DNA from: Chrysomallon squamiferum
Taxonomy: Eukaryota > Mollusca > Gastropoda > Neomphalida > Peltospiridae
Length of the DNA stretch: 32,500 nucleotides
Assembly: GCA_012295275.1 (NCBI GenBank)
Contig: CM022670.1
Span: 26,275,744 to 26,308,243 of the forward strand
Direction: 5' to 3'
Of this stretch, positions 1-13,105 are shown in pieces. A program made the position numbers and the translations under genes. The notes under the pieces were generated by a model. That model had not been told where the DNA came from. It saw nothing but the letters and a program-made list of their open reading frames with translations, and did not search any database. The first letter of the stretch is position 1. Every line of letters starts with the position of its first letter.

Positions 1-100
1 GGTAATAATAAAGCATTACCAAAATATTGGTTTATATATAAAAATGAATTTTAATAATTAAAGAAAGACATTTTTATGACACCATTTATTGCACTTTCAT

Positions 101-123
101 AAAAAAAAAAAAAAAAAAAAAAA
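101..123 (+). repeat. Poly-A tract
   Basis: Twenty-three consecutive A, followed by A-rich sequence to about 146. It could be the tail of an old retroposed copy, but no body or target-site duplication was recognised. Confidence 0.8.
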
Positions 124-691
124 CAAGAAAAACAGAAAAAAAAGTACAAATATCAGTATCATGGTCGCCCACAGACATTTTTATTATTTTAAAATTTATT
201 TTCATTTACTTTATAGACATCTTAGTTAACAACCCTCTCTAAATCGTGTTCCCTGCATTACGTCCAGGTTTCAAATTAATGTGTCAGGCTGCTCTGGGAC
301 ATTGTGTTTAAGGGGACAAAAGAGATAAAAATAGAACAAGAACAGGTTATTTTAGTACAAACACTACGTGGCGACGTGTGTAATGATTAAGAGTAATTAC
401 TTTGAATGTGGGTAGAGTTTCTAATTGGCTGAAGATATCTGAAAGTTATCTGAGGAGCTTCTCGATTCACAGGTTGCACACGCGATAAACGCAACTTGGC
501 TTTTAAATAATGTTAGCTGTCGTGTCAGAAAATTGTTGTCTTGTGGAGTGCATTTCATACTCAATTTACGTTATCCTATCTCGTGTGAGGGGGACGTCTT
601 ATACTCACGTACATACATACACACAGACAGATTGAAACTGTATAATTAAATAAATATATTAGAAATTTTTATCCCTATTTTATACAGGCTG
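124..691. other. Non-coding stretch
   Basis: Moderately AT-rich unique DNA with no open reading frame of note and no recognised element. Confidence 0.5.
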
Positions 692-712
692 TAATAATAA
701 TAATAATAATAA

Positions 713-743
<31 letters not shown>

Positions 744-755
744 AAGAAGAAGAAG

Positions 756-787
<32 letters not shown>

Positions 788-818
788 CGACGACGACGAC
801 GACAACAGCAGCAGCAAC
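692..818 (+). repeat. Compound trinucleotide array AAT-AAG-AAC-ACG-CAG
   Basis: Five trinucleotide blocks follow one another: AAT to about 714, AAG to 756, AAC to 788, ACG to 803, then CAG/CAA to 818. Neighbouring motifs differ by single bases. Confidence 0.95.
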
Positions 819-2357
819 ATATTATCAGTAGCAAGCTGAATAGAAAACTGAAACAACGTTGAAGTTATTAATCCGTAATAAACAGATTAGATTATTACAA
901 AATCTTCATTTAGATTTATTCAGCTGCTTCTTCACATTTATTTCAAGTTGATTTGTTTAACTGGTTTGAAGTAGCAGACTTTCTCTTAACGTCTATTCTC
1001 AAACCAAACAGAGATCCTATCAGTGCTTAGAGTCAACCGCACAGCACTTTCGACTTGATGGCAATCTTTAGTCGCGATGTGCAAATTTGTTTTTGTTTCC
1101 TTGAATAACGTATTGTGCTGTTTACATTTGCTACTTCACATACTGTTCTTATCAGCGTTATTATATTTGGGCACATGACTGTTTGTTTTTCTTGTATGTT
1201 ATTATTTACTTTTCGTTCTTGTTTGTTTATTTCACCTCTTCGTTTCTTTTGGTTAAGTTCTCTTTGTCTTTCTTATCTGACTGAAATAAAGTCACAAACA
1301 TTTCTAATAAAAATAAAAAATAAAAATAGAAATCATTATCATTGTTTTCAGAATGTCTGAATAAGAAAAACTGATTAAATTACATGATTGACACTTGAAT
1401 AAAACGGTTACACCCACCGACACGACGGGGACGGCAGCGCTGATTTTTTTTTTTTTTGGGCTAACGTATAATTAACCCTTTCCACGTCAGAGTCGCTCTC
1501 CGTTACACGCTTCGACTATTGGCAGAAAAAGAACAGTGTCATCTAATTTTGCCTCCGTTGTCCCATCGCTAAGACGTCCAAACACGTGGACTAGACGACA
1601 GTATTTGTCTTCAGTGTGTGATTATAAAAATAAACAAGAAAGAGGACAGTTTGAAAACACGTTTGTTATTAAGGCCAACCATGCACACGTGTGTTAATAA
1701 AGCTATAGAAATGAGTCGTTTGGAGCTGTATTTTAAAGGTGGTGAGATGTATGGGAAACCGACCCACTTCTGACGCTGCCGTAGGGGACGCGTTATTGCC
1801 CTTTGTTTCGTTAATACAGTTTTCTTTTCTTTTGCGGATCATGAAACCCTTTAAACTTTTCTCCAGGGCTCCGAATATCTGTGACAAAAAGCGCGGACTG
1901 TTAAACTGAATGTCCTGGAGATATTGTTTACTTTGATTGTAATTTAATACCTTTCGCACAAAGAAAATTATTTGCAGTGGGAAGAGACCTTTGGGTTTGG
2001 AAGTGTTGATAAAAAGCACCACGGAGTTGATTATTTAATTGGTTCTAAGCAGAATTAAGTAGTTCACGTTTTCAAAATAAACGGATAAACAAAGTTTTAA
2101 AGTTGCACCTTTTACTTGCACGGTGGTTCAACTTGTCTGCTAACGCATGTTCAGTTCAATGCTTATAACAGTCATGTGAGAAGAAAATTACCTTCTACCA
2201 AATGTTCACAGACATATGCACATGTACGTAATTGTTTTACAAAATGTCTTGAGCTATCGAAAAGAATAATCCTACAGTGATCTCATGAATTTCTTTATTC
2301 TAGTATCATTGGATGAGAAACTCATGTTTACACCTAACACTCGTTAATATACGTCTA
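819..2357. other. Non-coding stretch
   Basis: Mostly unique AT-rich DNA with a T tract at about 1443-1457. A 117-codon minus-strand open frame (2022-1669) has no recognisable domain and is not annotated as a gene. Confidence 0.45.
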
Positions 2358-2425
2358 TTGCTACTACTACTAACACTACTACCGGTAGAGCTACTAATAC
2401 TGCTACTGCTACTGTTACTGCTAAT
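2358..2425 (+). repeat. Imperfect ACT trinucleotide array
   Basis: A run of tact/tgct units with substitutions, of the same motif class as the arrays at 5380, 12696, 24655 and 25709. Confidence 0.75.
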
Positions 2426-2768
2426 AAGAATTATAATATGTTATTAAACTCATATTCGTTCCTGTGGTATACACATATTTCTATGTTAAAGTGTGTATCT
2501 AAAATCGTGTCTGTCTGTTTTTCGACAACTCGTGTTACCTGGGCAATAAAACGGGCTCGCACACACGTATCTACATCCTTATTTACCTGTCCTACGTTAA
2601 TCGGGTCACTAACGGCGCCATGTGTCATGTGATAGGGATTTCATTTCACATAACGTGTGTCTGTCATTTTGAAACATATTTATGTCACCCTGTAACGACG
2701 GCAACATGAAACATTGTAACGTTGTGCACGGCGATTTATGAGCTTCACATGTAAAGAGTTACTTGTCA

Positions 2769-2788
2769 AAAAAAAAAAAAAAAAAAAA
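2769..2788 (+). repeat. Poly-A tract
   Basis: About twenty consecutive A. Another A-rich purine stretch and a T tract follow by 2936. Confidence 0.75.
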
Positions 2789-3005
2789 TGTAAAGAGAAA
2801 TATTTGAAATAAAAGAAGAAAAATGACAAAGGTAAAGAGGTCGATGAAGTAAATCAACAAGACACAGTTTGAAGTCAAAGATAGTGCTTCTTTATTTCTT
2901 TTAAGTTTTTTTGAGTTCTTTTATTTTTTTTTTTTTCATCTCTGACGTAACGAAAATCTGAATTTAGACAGGTTGTTATGCACTTAGGTAGGTTTATAGC
3001 GCCCA

Positions 3006-3490
3006 GAAAACAGGTTGTGTATCTTTAGATTGCTTTTTTAACGGTCGAAAACCAATTTTATAGGTGGTTCTATCTTTAGATTGATTTTTAACACTGGAAA
3101 ACCAATTCTTTAGGTTGTTGAATCTTTGTATGTTCAAAACCAGTTATATAGACTGTTGTATCTTCAAAATGATTTTTGACACTAGACAACCAATTCTGTA
3201 GGTTGTTGTATCTTTAGATGGGTTTTTAACGGATTAAAACAAATTATACAGATTGATGTATCTTTAAACTGATTTTTAATAATGAAATGGAAAAAATTAT
3301 ATAGACTGTTATATGTTTAGATCTACGGTTGAAAACAAATTGTAGGTTGAATCTTTAAACTGATTTTTTAAAAGTAAAAAACCAATTATATAGACTATTA
3401 TTTATTTAGATGGATATTCAACGGTTGAAAACCCTCTGTATAAGTCGTAGTACCTTTAGATAGATTTTTATAGTTGAAAATTAGGTTTTG
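3006..3490. repeat. Diverged minisatellite, about 50-bp unit
   Basis: About nine to ten degenerate copies of a unit of about 50 bases. Each starts near AAAACCAATTATATAG, continues GTTGTATCTTTAGATTG, and ends TTTTTAACGGTTG. Copies vary by substitutions and by deletions (some are near 40 bases). The period is not a multiple of three and the frames contain stops, so it is not coding. Confidence 0.8.
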
Positions 3491-4429
3491 AAAATAGGTT
3501 TTTGTGTATTTTTTGAAATTTAAACTAGGATGACTCACTGGTAAACTAAATATATCATCAGCTGCAGTCATTAGACGGAAATAGTACTAACAACATATAT
3601 ACCTAATAACGGACGTGAATGGCACTGAATGCGTCATCATCTGTTCATGTGAGGTAGAAAATAAATAAATAAAAAAAAGAAGAAAAAAAGAAACAACAAT
3701 TCGAAAGTGATGAGACAAATTCGTACGAGTAGCTTGTTAGTTGGAACGCCTAAAGACACGAACGCGAAGCTCTTACATTGAGACACCGTTGTTTTCAAAC
3801 CTTTAGTCACTTTTCTCAGACTTTGACATTTGAAAGTCTATGTTCGAGTGGTTGATTATAAAATATCAACAGGTGCAGTGCGCGGAACAGGAACGCGAGA
3901 AAAAAATACAGCCCCCAGTAACAATGTGTACACGCTGTGTGGAATCCAGTGATATTTGTAATAGGAATCTTGAGTAGGTAAAGACAAACTACGAAATAGT
4001 TTTGTAAGTGAAAAACGCAAAAACACGGTCGAAAAATTAAAACGGGCCGACTTCTTTTTCTGTTTTCTAAACGGTTTGTCGGAACACCGATACCAGTGGA
4101 CAAACAAAGTTTTTGTTTGAGATAAGAAATATCTGTGTTGATGCAAAATATTTGAATAAACGGGTGTAACAATTTCACGACGTCAAAATGTTTTGCTATT
4201 CTGAAGTATGACAGTGTATTGAGTTTCGTTTATAATATATATATATATATAGGTTAGATTAGGTTCCTTTGCGTTTATATTCACAATATACGTATGACTT
4301 CAGTAGCCTATGTTTGCTATTTCCAGAATACAAAGCAAATATTTATTTTATTATTATTTTGAACAAGATCAAAGCGTCATCTGTGTACAAGCTATAATAT
4401 GTAGATTTTAATATTTAAATAAAATTATT

Positions 4430-4431
<2 letters not shown>
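3491..4431. other. Non-coding stretch with short AT repeat
   Basis: Unique AT-rich DNA with a TA run at about 4232-4251. Two overlapping minus-strand open frames (4178-3816) lack any recognisable domain. Confidence 0.45.

Positions 4432-4500
<69 letters not shown>
4432..4500 (+). repeat. (CT)n microsatellite
   Basis: Sixty-nine bases of uninterrupted CT. Confidence 0.97.
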
Positions 4501-4504
<4 letters not shown>

Positions 4505-4646
4505 ATACGCACAACAGACCCCACTCATATGAAGGTAAATAAATATATATTTGCCTGCATACATACGTACGTACCTATACACACATACAATACAAAATAA
4601 AAAAGCAAAACAAATTAAAATTAAAATAAAAAGGAAAGAAAGAAAC

Positions 4647-4654
<8 letters not shown>

Positions 4655-4675
<21 letters not shown>
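4655..4675 (+). repeat. Poly-A tract
   Basis: Twenty-one A within a 100-base A-rich purine stretch. Confidence 0.8.
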
Positions 4676-4677
<2 letters not shown>

Positions 4678-5379
4678 CAAAAAAATGTGGATGTTTTTAA
4701 AGACATAAAGAAAAGAATGAAAAACATATCAATAAATAACGTCTTTTTTTCTCTTTTTAATTACGAAAAACTCCTCGATTTTCTCAAAACTGGACTTTTT
4801 TTTTTATCTTTTCTCTTTCAATTTCTTTTTCTGTGAATGTTTTATCCAAATAGGGGATATATAAAGTTTTGCGTTTCTAAGTAACTTAACGAAACCCGAG
4901 GACAGACGCGTTCACATAAATATGTCATTAATATAAAAAAGTTTAACAGACTGACAATGTCTAAGTCAGCCATTTGTATACGAGAACACAGCAGTTCGTA
5001 CAATAGAAAAAAGTTTATCTTACTGAACAGGTAATATTAATACTGTAGAAATACATTCTATCAAGTACGCACCTGCAGACATGTCTAAGAGAATTAATTT
5101 ATATTAAAATAAGGTCAACCACATTTTGAAGTCGAGGCTTTGTTACATTTACTGCTGTGTAGAAAAAAACCCACCATAAAATAAAATAAATTTAAAAAAA
5201 TGAACCCGAAAACTATCACAACTGTAATTTTATATTTCCTTTCTCATTCTCAGTTGATAAATGCATTAGTCACATGTTTTTTATTTTTTGTAAAATATTA
5301 TTCCTCCAAAATCTTAAAGTTATTTAGATTATTATTATTATTTTATAACAGTCTTCTTTTATTGTTATCATTGACTGTT
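4676..5379. other. Non-coding stretch
   Basis: AT-rich DNA with T-rich and A-rich patches. No gene or element seen. Confidence 0.45.
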
Positions 5380-5508
5380 ACCATCACTATTACTACTACT
5401 ACTTCTACTACCACTTCTACTACCACTACTGCAACTACTACTACTCCTACCGCAACTACAACTACTAATGTTATTATGATTACTGCAACTTATACTACCA
5501 CTACTAAC
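5380..5508 (+). repeat. Imperfect ACT/ACC trinucleotide array
   Basis: About 130 bases of act, acc, aca and gca triplets. The Thr- and Ser-rich open frames here are translations of the repeat. Confidence 0.85.
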
Positions 5509-5939
5509 GTTGGCAGTATAGTTACATTTACACACATAGCATTTTGATATTTCAAAGAAAGCCACCCTACGGTGAGGTTACGTATAAAATCTGTCAGTGG
5601 TAAGCGTCAAAGAGACGAGGAATTAAATAAAAAGCTGGATTAAAGTTCACAAGGAGCCAGTCTGTCGTAGACTGGGAAAACTAATCTTCAGATTTTCTCG
5701 TTGTATTTGATAATCGTAGCCTCGCCTTTCTCATCTAACGCTGGGCAGTGACTTACTTTTTCTTACAACTCTTAATCTGTGAATGCCCAACCTGCGATTT
5801 ATCATAAAACAACATTCCTCTGTGCTTAAATAAATCTTTCCTGCTGAACGAAATGAAACAACATTCCATAAAGTAATTTATCATTGCTGTTTAATGGTTA
5901 GTTTATTTGTTTCTGTTTTTCTTTGATTCACGAGGAAAT
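5509..5939. other. Non-coding stretch
   Basis: Unique sequence. Nothing recognised. Confidence 0.45.
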
Positions 5940-5954
5940 GTTTGTTTGTTTGTT

Positions 5955-6020
<66 letters not shown>
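5940..6020 (+). repeat. (TTTG)n then (GT)n microsatellite
   Basis: Four TTTG units run into about 63 bases of GT. Confidence 0.95.
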
Positions 6021-6023
<3 letters not shown>

Positions 6024-6459
6024 GTATGTGTTTGTGTGTACGCATTGTTTATAATTGTATCAGACTAAAGATTTAAAATAAAATATGTCTTTGGTTTACT
6101 TATTTATTAAAACAAAGAGAAATACCATGAGTAACAACATGAATCTGATGTCACAAAAAATGAAAGTGTATTTATGTTCATTATATATCAGCTTCATTTA
6201 ATGAGTGAATAGTTTGGCAGACGAAAATAATTTACTGATATTTTGTACTAATATTGCTATGGTTTTGTTTTCACAGCATGATTTGGAAGAACACGTAAAT
6301 GCGTGCTAATTACGAGGAATGCCGCGCTGGCATGCCTTTTAGACAACAATGCAGAAAACATACGAGTTATGTCACTGAACGACATAAAAGACAGGATCCG
6401 ACATTCGGTATTCAGAGGTGTATCCTTGTTCCTCTTTGTTTCTGCTTCTCTCTCTTCAG

Positions 6460-6570
<111 letters not shown>

Positions 6571-6707
6571 CGCAAGTCTGTATTATTTGTGAGTATAAAT
6601 TGTGTTTTCTGTATACATACAGATAGAAGAAAAAATTTATTTTTCTTTCTCTTTTTGTTTGTATGTTTGCACGTATCTCTTTATTTGCGTGTGTGTGTGT
6701 GTGTGTT

Positions 6708-8324
6708 TGTGTGTCTTGTGCGTGTGTATGTGTTATGAGTATTTGTTTATAATTATTTGGGTGGGTTTGTTTTTACTGTTTTTATTACTGATGAATGTTG
6801 AAAATAGGTCTCATAGCTTCTAATATTGGTTTAATATTTTAATACGTCTACGTCAGCCAGACGAAGCAGTTTGGCCAATATCAGCAAGCAGAAGCAAATA
6901 ATGTTATAAAATGTTTCATTACAGTAAATTACAAATTACATCATTACAGTATAACAATGAAGTCTGTTAAATCGATTTCCAGTTCAAGAAAAAATAGTGT
7001 AAAATTTGGAAGATTTTCCCCTCAGAGAACAGAAATAAGTTTTGCACTGTTGATAATAATTCTTACTTCACAGGGTTCCAGAAAATAGCAGTACAATATG
7101 ATCGAGATATTTATTATTTATTTCAATTCCAGGGGGTATGATAGCTTAGAATATGCAAACAGAAAAGAAATGTATAATAATTTCGAGATTAAAATCTCAT
7201 GGCATTAAAAATAATTTGTTTGTTCACTTATAAAACACCATAATCATATATAAAGTAAGCCAAATTCAAAAGCACCGCGGAATGAGTAAATGTTTTGCAG
7301 TACACAGGTTAAGAATATAAAGTTTTGTCATGGCTTCTTTTGTTAGAGGTAATTTTTCTTCTTTTTTTTCTTTCTGTATCAAATGTTTGAATCGTTGTAA
7401 ACTATACTGACAATTAAAGCCATAGATCTAGATTTTAAATAAATAAATGAATTTAATTAAATTCAACAAATTTTATTATTTTTATTACGTGTCAGATTCA
7501 TGTTTATTGACTAATAAACAGTTTTTTTTTCTGCTCTACGGCTTACTATTTTTCAACTGATAACAAAGGAAATGTTTATACCTTTTTTTAACATACACAA
7601 GAAATCTCAGAAGACGTGTTTTGATAGATCAGTTGTGAGTGGGGCAGTATTTGGAACGGGAGATAGAAAATCTTATATCCAAAATTCAGCCATCTTCGTT
7701 TTTTATCTCGCTTTGTTATGGTTTAAAACGTTGATGCCTTCATGTCAAAGTATAAACTGTAATAATATTTACTTCGATAATAAAAAGACAAAAACGTGAA
7801 GGTAAAATGTAGTAAGAAAAAACCAGGTAATTGGACGAGCCGGTTCCTCGCGTTATCTTGTCTTATTTAGTTACTTCTGACAAGGATGTTGACTTAAGAA
7901 ATGAAGAGCTTCTTTAACTCTCGTTACGTTTCATCACACTGATCTGAAACGTCTGCAGTGTTTAATTTGTGGACAATGTGCAATTTTACATCGCTCATCG
8001 TTGGGGCGGTCGTGAGCTAGAATGATATGGTTAAATAAAAAACAGAAATGACTGCTGCCAATTACGGCTTAGTTCCGATGTGAACAGTCAGACTGGAATT
8101 CTGTGTAAGACGGTGTATGCTGGGATGTTGCGGGAATTCCTTATGCCAACGCCAATTGAGACACAGGCCAGAACCCCTGCCAAAACGGGCGTTTTGAAAC
8201 TACACGGAAATGAGTCAGTTATTAATTACACTGGCTGAAATGAAAAGGTTTAACATACGAATGCTGAAATTTAATGCTGTAGTAGATAGAGTACGAAACA
8301 ATGAAAAAATAAGAACGCTTACAA
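6708..8324. other. Non-coding stretch
   Basis: AT-rich unique DNA. A slightly more GC-rich patch at about 7840-8200 shows no coding frame or recognised mobile element. Confidence 0.45.
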
Positions 8325-8365
8325 AAAATAAAATAAAATAAAATAAATAAATGAATAAATGAATA

Positions 8366-8420
<55 letters not shown>

Positions 8421-8421
8421 T
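8325..8421 (+). repeat. (AAAT)n then (AAT)n microsatellite
   Basis: AAAT and related units to 8369, then about 55 bases of AAT. Confidence 0.93.
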
Positions 8422-8600
8422 AGATGATACAGATAAAAATAAAAACGAAAAAATCAAAAAATATAAAAAATATAAACAGAAACAACAACAAATTAATAAA
8501 AATAAATAAATAAAAAAAAGAAAATTCCACAATTATAATAAGAAAATAAGAAAAAAAAGAAAAACAAGAAAAAAAAAAAAAAAAAAAAAGAAAAATAAAA
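8422..8600 (+). repeat. A-rich low-complexity block
   Basis: Purine-rich sequence ending in a poly-A run at about 8570-8589. Confidence 0.75.
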
Positions 8601-9166
8601 ATGTCGTGAGACATACATATTGTGTACCAGTGTATTTACAAACTAATTTGATAAATATTCACATATATAATTTTTAATAGGCTTGCTCCCCAAATCAATA
8701 ATTCTAACCCAAATTTCCACTAGAGAAAGACATTTCTAAATTACGATAGTCTAGGGTCTTGATACCTATTAACAGATTCACAAAACACATTACAGAACCG
8801 TATTATAATGTCGGAGTTATGCATTAGGAGTTCGTTTGTAAAAACTAATAGGAACATAAAAATGTAATCAAAACAACCGAATTAATTTTCCCACGGAATA
8901 GTTAATACAGAGTTCAACGAAAAAGTGTGTTTTGCTGAGAGTGGTCAGCAAGAACCAGGTTAATTTGTTTAATATTAAGAAGTTCATTAATTTATAGTTA
9001 AACTACATAATGTATATAATATACATCATATAGGCCTATATATAAATATAAAATATCCAAGAATATTTACGCCAAGAAAGAACGCATGCCATGTCAAAAC
9101 ATTACAGCCTGGGACATTTAAAGCTTTGTTAATAATCCTCAGTTTTGAGATTTGATTTTAAGAACC

Positions 9167-9197
<31 letters not shown>

Positions 9198-9240
9198 ATA
9201 GATGTATGGATAGATAGGCAGACAGATAGACAGATAGATG
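9167..9240 (+). repeat. (TA)n then degenerate (GATA/GACA)n
   Basis: TA to 9188, then tag/gata/gaca tetramers with substitutions. Confidence 0.85.
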
Positions 9241-9606
9241 GCCAGTTAACATGACAAGGTAGTATGTTTCTTTGATCAACTATAGCTTCATAAAGATACA
9301 TTAAAACTGCATTGTTTGATGTTAAAGTCTGTGCTGATATGAAACAAATGTGAAGTCAGAGGAATACCCACGCCTGCACTGAATCTACACTGATATGGAT
9401 CAAGAAAGAAACTTTGAAAACCAAAAATTAATAAAATAAAAACAAGAACTGTTTATTATAATCATTACTATGTGAGAAACCAAAAAGTAAAGAAATATGC
9501 ATACAAAAATTCCTGAGCACAAAAATACAAAAATAAAAATAAATATAAAAATAAAAATGAGAAACAAAAAAGAAAATGTATTATAAGAAAAGTAGATTTT
9601 AAGTGT

Positions 9607-9759
9607 GTACGTATGTATGTATGTATGTACGTATGTATGTATGTATGTATGTATGTATGTATGTATGTATGTATGTATGTATGTATGTATGTATGTATGT
9701 ATGTATGTATGTATGTATGTATGTATGTATGTATGTATGTATGTATGTATGTATGTATG
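9607..9759 (+). repeat. (TATG)n tetranucleotide microsatellite
   Basis: About 153 bases of TATG with rare C substitutions near the left end. The Tyr/Met/Cys/Val and His/Thr/Tyr/Ile open frames are translations of it. Confidence 0.96.
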
Positions 9760-11398
9760 AGTGTGTGATTGTGTGTGTTTGTGGACGTCTGTCAGCGTCA
9801 CTCACTTTCACAGTATCTTGTTCTCTCCTAACCCTTTTTAATCACTAATTCTGTTTGTAAAAGAATTCATCCTTGTGCTTTGCTGCACCGTGTACAAAGA
9901 CAGATATTTATGGTGAACTCCCCCGCAGACAACAGCAATCGAAGGCTGAAATACTAAGACGGTAAAATTCCGTTTGCGGAGGACAGCAACGAAGGTCGTC
10001 CCATAATAATAATAATAATAAAATTCCAACCCACGCAGAATGCAATTATATCTGAAGCGTAGGAGGAATCTGCATTGATAAGCTTATGTTGTCAGCGACA
10101 GCAGATCAAAGACGGGAAGACTGCAAAATCCTGCACAAATGTTTTCTTCCTCTTGGAAACAAACTAGAACACTTTTGAAAAAGAAGATTTACTTCAGATT
10201 CTAACCAACAGAGAAAATTCCAAAAATTGATACAATTCTGTTCAAATGATGATCATTCTGTTTATTTTCCGAAAATTGGAAATATCTAAAAATTAATGAT
10301 GGAATGTTCTTTTTGTTTCTGGTCGCAGACAAAAAAATAAAAAATAAATGATGATGTGGCTTTCTGAAAATGAACTCTGGAATCTGTGTAAAACATTGAA
10401 CGGAATATCGAAGATTTTCATTGTGTTATTAACTTTCTAACAACCTAAAGATATGTTCTTAAAATGAAATTTCAAAACTAAGGATTATTCATTCACAAAA
10501 CGTCAACTGTCCCAGGCTGTAATGTTCTAAGATCGTCTGCGTTCTTTCTTGGTGACAATATTCTTGGATATTTTAAACCTGCAGTTTCAGCTCTAACTGT
10601 TTCATGTTCACATTTATAAAGTGAAAGCAGAATGATGTGAAAAAGCAAAAAAATGTGTTGAATTAAAGGACAGTTTTTGTCTTGGATTACAAATTCATAT
10701 TCATGTTGATACTGGATAATGTAACAGATAAAAAGGAAGGTGCAAATTATTAAAAATATGTGATTATATCTTTATAAAACTACTGAACCACTTGGCAGTA
10801 TTCAGTGAATACTAATTTTTATTTCAGTATTGAAAATGTGAAAATATTTGCGGCCGTTGGTAGGACTCTACGGTACAGCTTTCGTTCACTACAGAAATAA
10901 TGAATAAACATTTAAACATTTATTCGTAATCTCGTTTTAAAGCAAAAATTCAGTCTTACCATTAAAATATATATATATATATAAAAGCTGCAATATAAGG
11001 ACCAATCATAATTATTTCCGTGATTTTTCAAAGCGTTTATCTAGTCAGTTTTGAAATAAATCAAAAAATGTCACTGAAAGTTATCTAGATTAAAGGTGTC
11101 TAAATGACACAAAGCTAGGCAATATAGTGTGAATAAGAATCATTTTTGTCACCCTCACTGACGATAGGAAATTAAATTGAAAAATTAAATAATGAAAACC
11201 AACAAGTGATTTATGCGAAAAGAATGTCCATGTATTATTATTCTGATCCTTTTTAACTTTTAACCTAACAAAAATTGACCTTTGGTAACGTAATTTAACT
11301 TAATGAATTCGGATTCAAATACTCTTCTCATATCAGATGCCAAAATTATTTCAATGAACATGCCAATATTTTATTTAAATAACACTTACTGGGTAAAA
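9760..11398. other. Non-coding stretch
   Basis: Mainly unique DNA with small AAT (10003-10020) and AT (about 10967-10983) runs. No gene recognised on either strand. Confidence 0.45.
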
Positions 11399-11452
11399 TA
11401 ATAATAAAAAAAAAGAAAGAAAGAAAGAAAGAAAGAAAAATAAAAATAAAAT
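11399..11452 (+). repeat. A-rich block with (AAAG)n
   Basis: Contains about seven AAAG units between A-rich flanks. Confidence 0.75.
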
Positions 11453-11876
11453 ATATATAATTAATTTTATAAATATATTTTGAGTAACAAAAACGGTTTC
11501 AGATTTTAAAAAATCTATTTACAGTCATGCTTATAATCGTATCTTCAATATAAAAAAAGTATTAAAAATAAAAATAAAATAAAATAAAACAGAAATAAGA
11601 AAGGTCCTACACTTCAATGATATATAAAGTTAATAATAAAAATCACATTAAACTTCAAACAGAACGAGAAAACAAAACCCCTGACGCTTTACTCGGTAAT
11701 TTAATAAACAGGACATTTAATAAACAGGACATGATAATAGTTAGCGTCGTCAAAGGGCATGTTATCAAAACATTAACGTCCATTACCGTTGTTTATTTTG
11801 GCTTGCAGGACGGACAAACAGATTTACAGACACAATGAATTACATGTAAGTGGAGAACCCCTTGCTAACTTGCCGG

Positions 11877-11927
11877 GCATGGTGTCATTTTAATTGACCG
11901 GTTTCACGTGGCTACATAACACCATGC
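11877..11927. repeat. Short inverted repeat
   Basis: GCATGGTGT (11877-11885) is repeated in inverse at 11919-11927 with a 33-base loop, in a locally GC-rich patch. It may be chance. Confidence 0.3.
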
Positions 11928-12695
11928 TGGGAACCAGTCCAGTACCGGCTAGACTGGTAATCGCTGGACATTTCTCTCACAGCATGCGTTATGGATTTCG
12001 TGTAGACTGGTTACGTAACGTTGCATCTTAGAACATTAAAACTCTTTGCTTCGCATAACATTTAATTCACATTATTTACACGGGATCTAAATAAACTTGT
12101 GAACAAAAACATTACCTGGTCTTTAATTCAGTTAAGTTGTAAAAGACGCAACAATACTGTCTGTAAACAAGATAAATAACACTTGCGTTGTCTAATTTTC
12201 ATGAGTGAATTTATTGTTATAGTTTAATCAACATAACTATTTTATTATAAATGACATTTTAATTTCATTCTTAAATTTAAGAAATACATTTGTTTCTGTT
12301 TTTCAAAAATACATTGGTAAAATGTAATTTCTTTTACATATTACTGAACAATTTAGATTACTATTACTACAGCTATTATTATTATTATCATTCCCACTAT
12401 TACTATCTAAGCTGAATTTAACTTTACAGTTCATCAGTATGTCTTATATTTCTATTACAGTAAGAATAGAAACATTACATGGATGAATTTCCAGTCCTCT
12501 CTCGCATTAGTAATAAATACAAACAGGAATATGTCAACGACTACTTAACATTATGTTGGTTAAGAAAACTGATTTTATTTCTGTAAATTGCCCGAGGATT
12601 TCAGACATTACTATTAATGTCATTGATTTAATATTATCATCAGTTTTCTATGTTTTATGTTTTAAAAATGTTAAAATTAAACTATTGAGAGGAAA
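11928..12695. other. Non-coding stretch
   Basis: AT-rich unique DNA. No gene or element seen. Confidence 0.45.
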
Positions 12696-12800
12696 TTACT
12701 ACTACTAACTACTACTATTACTACTATTACTGCTACTATTACTACTACTACTACAAGTACTACTACTACTACTTCTCATAATAATAATAATAATAATAAA
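12696..12800 (+). repeat. Imperfect ACT array passing into (AAT)n
   Basis: act/att triplets to about 12770, then AAT units to 12800. Confidence 0.85.
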
Positions 12801-12959
12801 TCTTTGTATCGAAATGTTTCACGGAGTTGTGCAAAATAATTCTAAAAAACGAAATGGAAAAAAGAAAGAAAAATTTAAATATTCACTTACATCTTTTAAT
12901 ATTTCAGACTTTTTACGTTTTTATGATCATCTAAGAACATAATACAATCACAGTCCCTA

Positions 12960-13032
12960 CTAGTAGTAGTAATAGCAGTAGTACTGTTATTACTATTACT
13001 ACTTGTACCAGTACTTCGAGGACTAATTATAA

Positions 13033-13071
<39 letters not shown>

Positions 13072-13105
13072 AACAAATAAAATTTAAAAAAAAAAAAAAA
13101 AAAAA
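12960..13105 (+). repeat. AGT/ACT array, (AAAT)n and poly-A
   Basis: The AGT triplets at the left and ACT triplets at 12988-13018 are mutually inverted. AAAT units follow at about 13032-13074, then A21 at 13085-13105. Confidence 0.8.

Noticed and set aside
1669-2022. 117-codon minus-strand open frame
   Set aside because: Composition is not clearly repeat-derived, but there is no known motif, no splice support and no start context worth noting. Chance is likely in this much sequence.
3006-3490. CRISPR-like spaced repeat
   Set aside because: The copies are directly adjacent and diverged, with no constant repeat plus unique spacer pattern, and the DNA is eukaryotic.
3816-4178. Two overlapping minus-strand open frames
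   Set aside because: Two frames open over the same DNA, both Phe/Leu/Cys-rich without motifs, typical of chance in AT-rich DNA.
6277-6415. Plus-strand exon candidate after a good acceptor (gttttcacag)
   Set aside because: The three frames either stop early or run into the GT array, and no protein family is recognised.
9400-9848. Long His/Thr/Tyr/Ile and Tyr/Met/Cys/Val open frames
   Set aside because: Translations of the TATG array on both strands.
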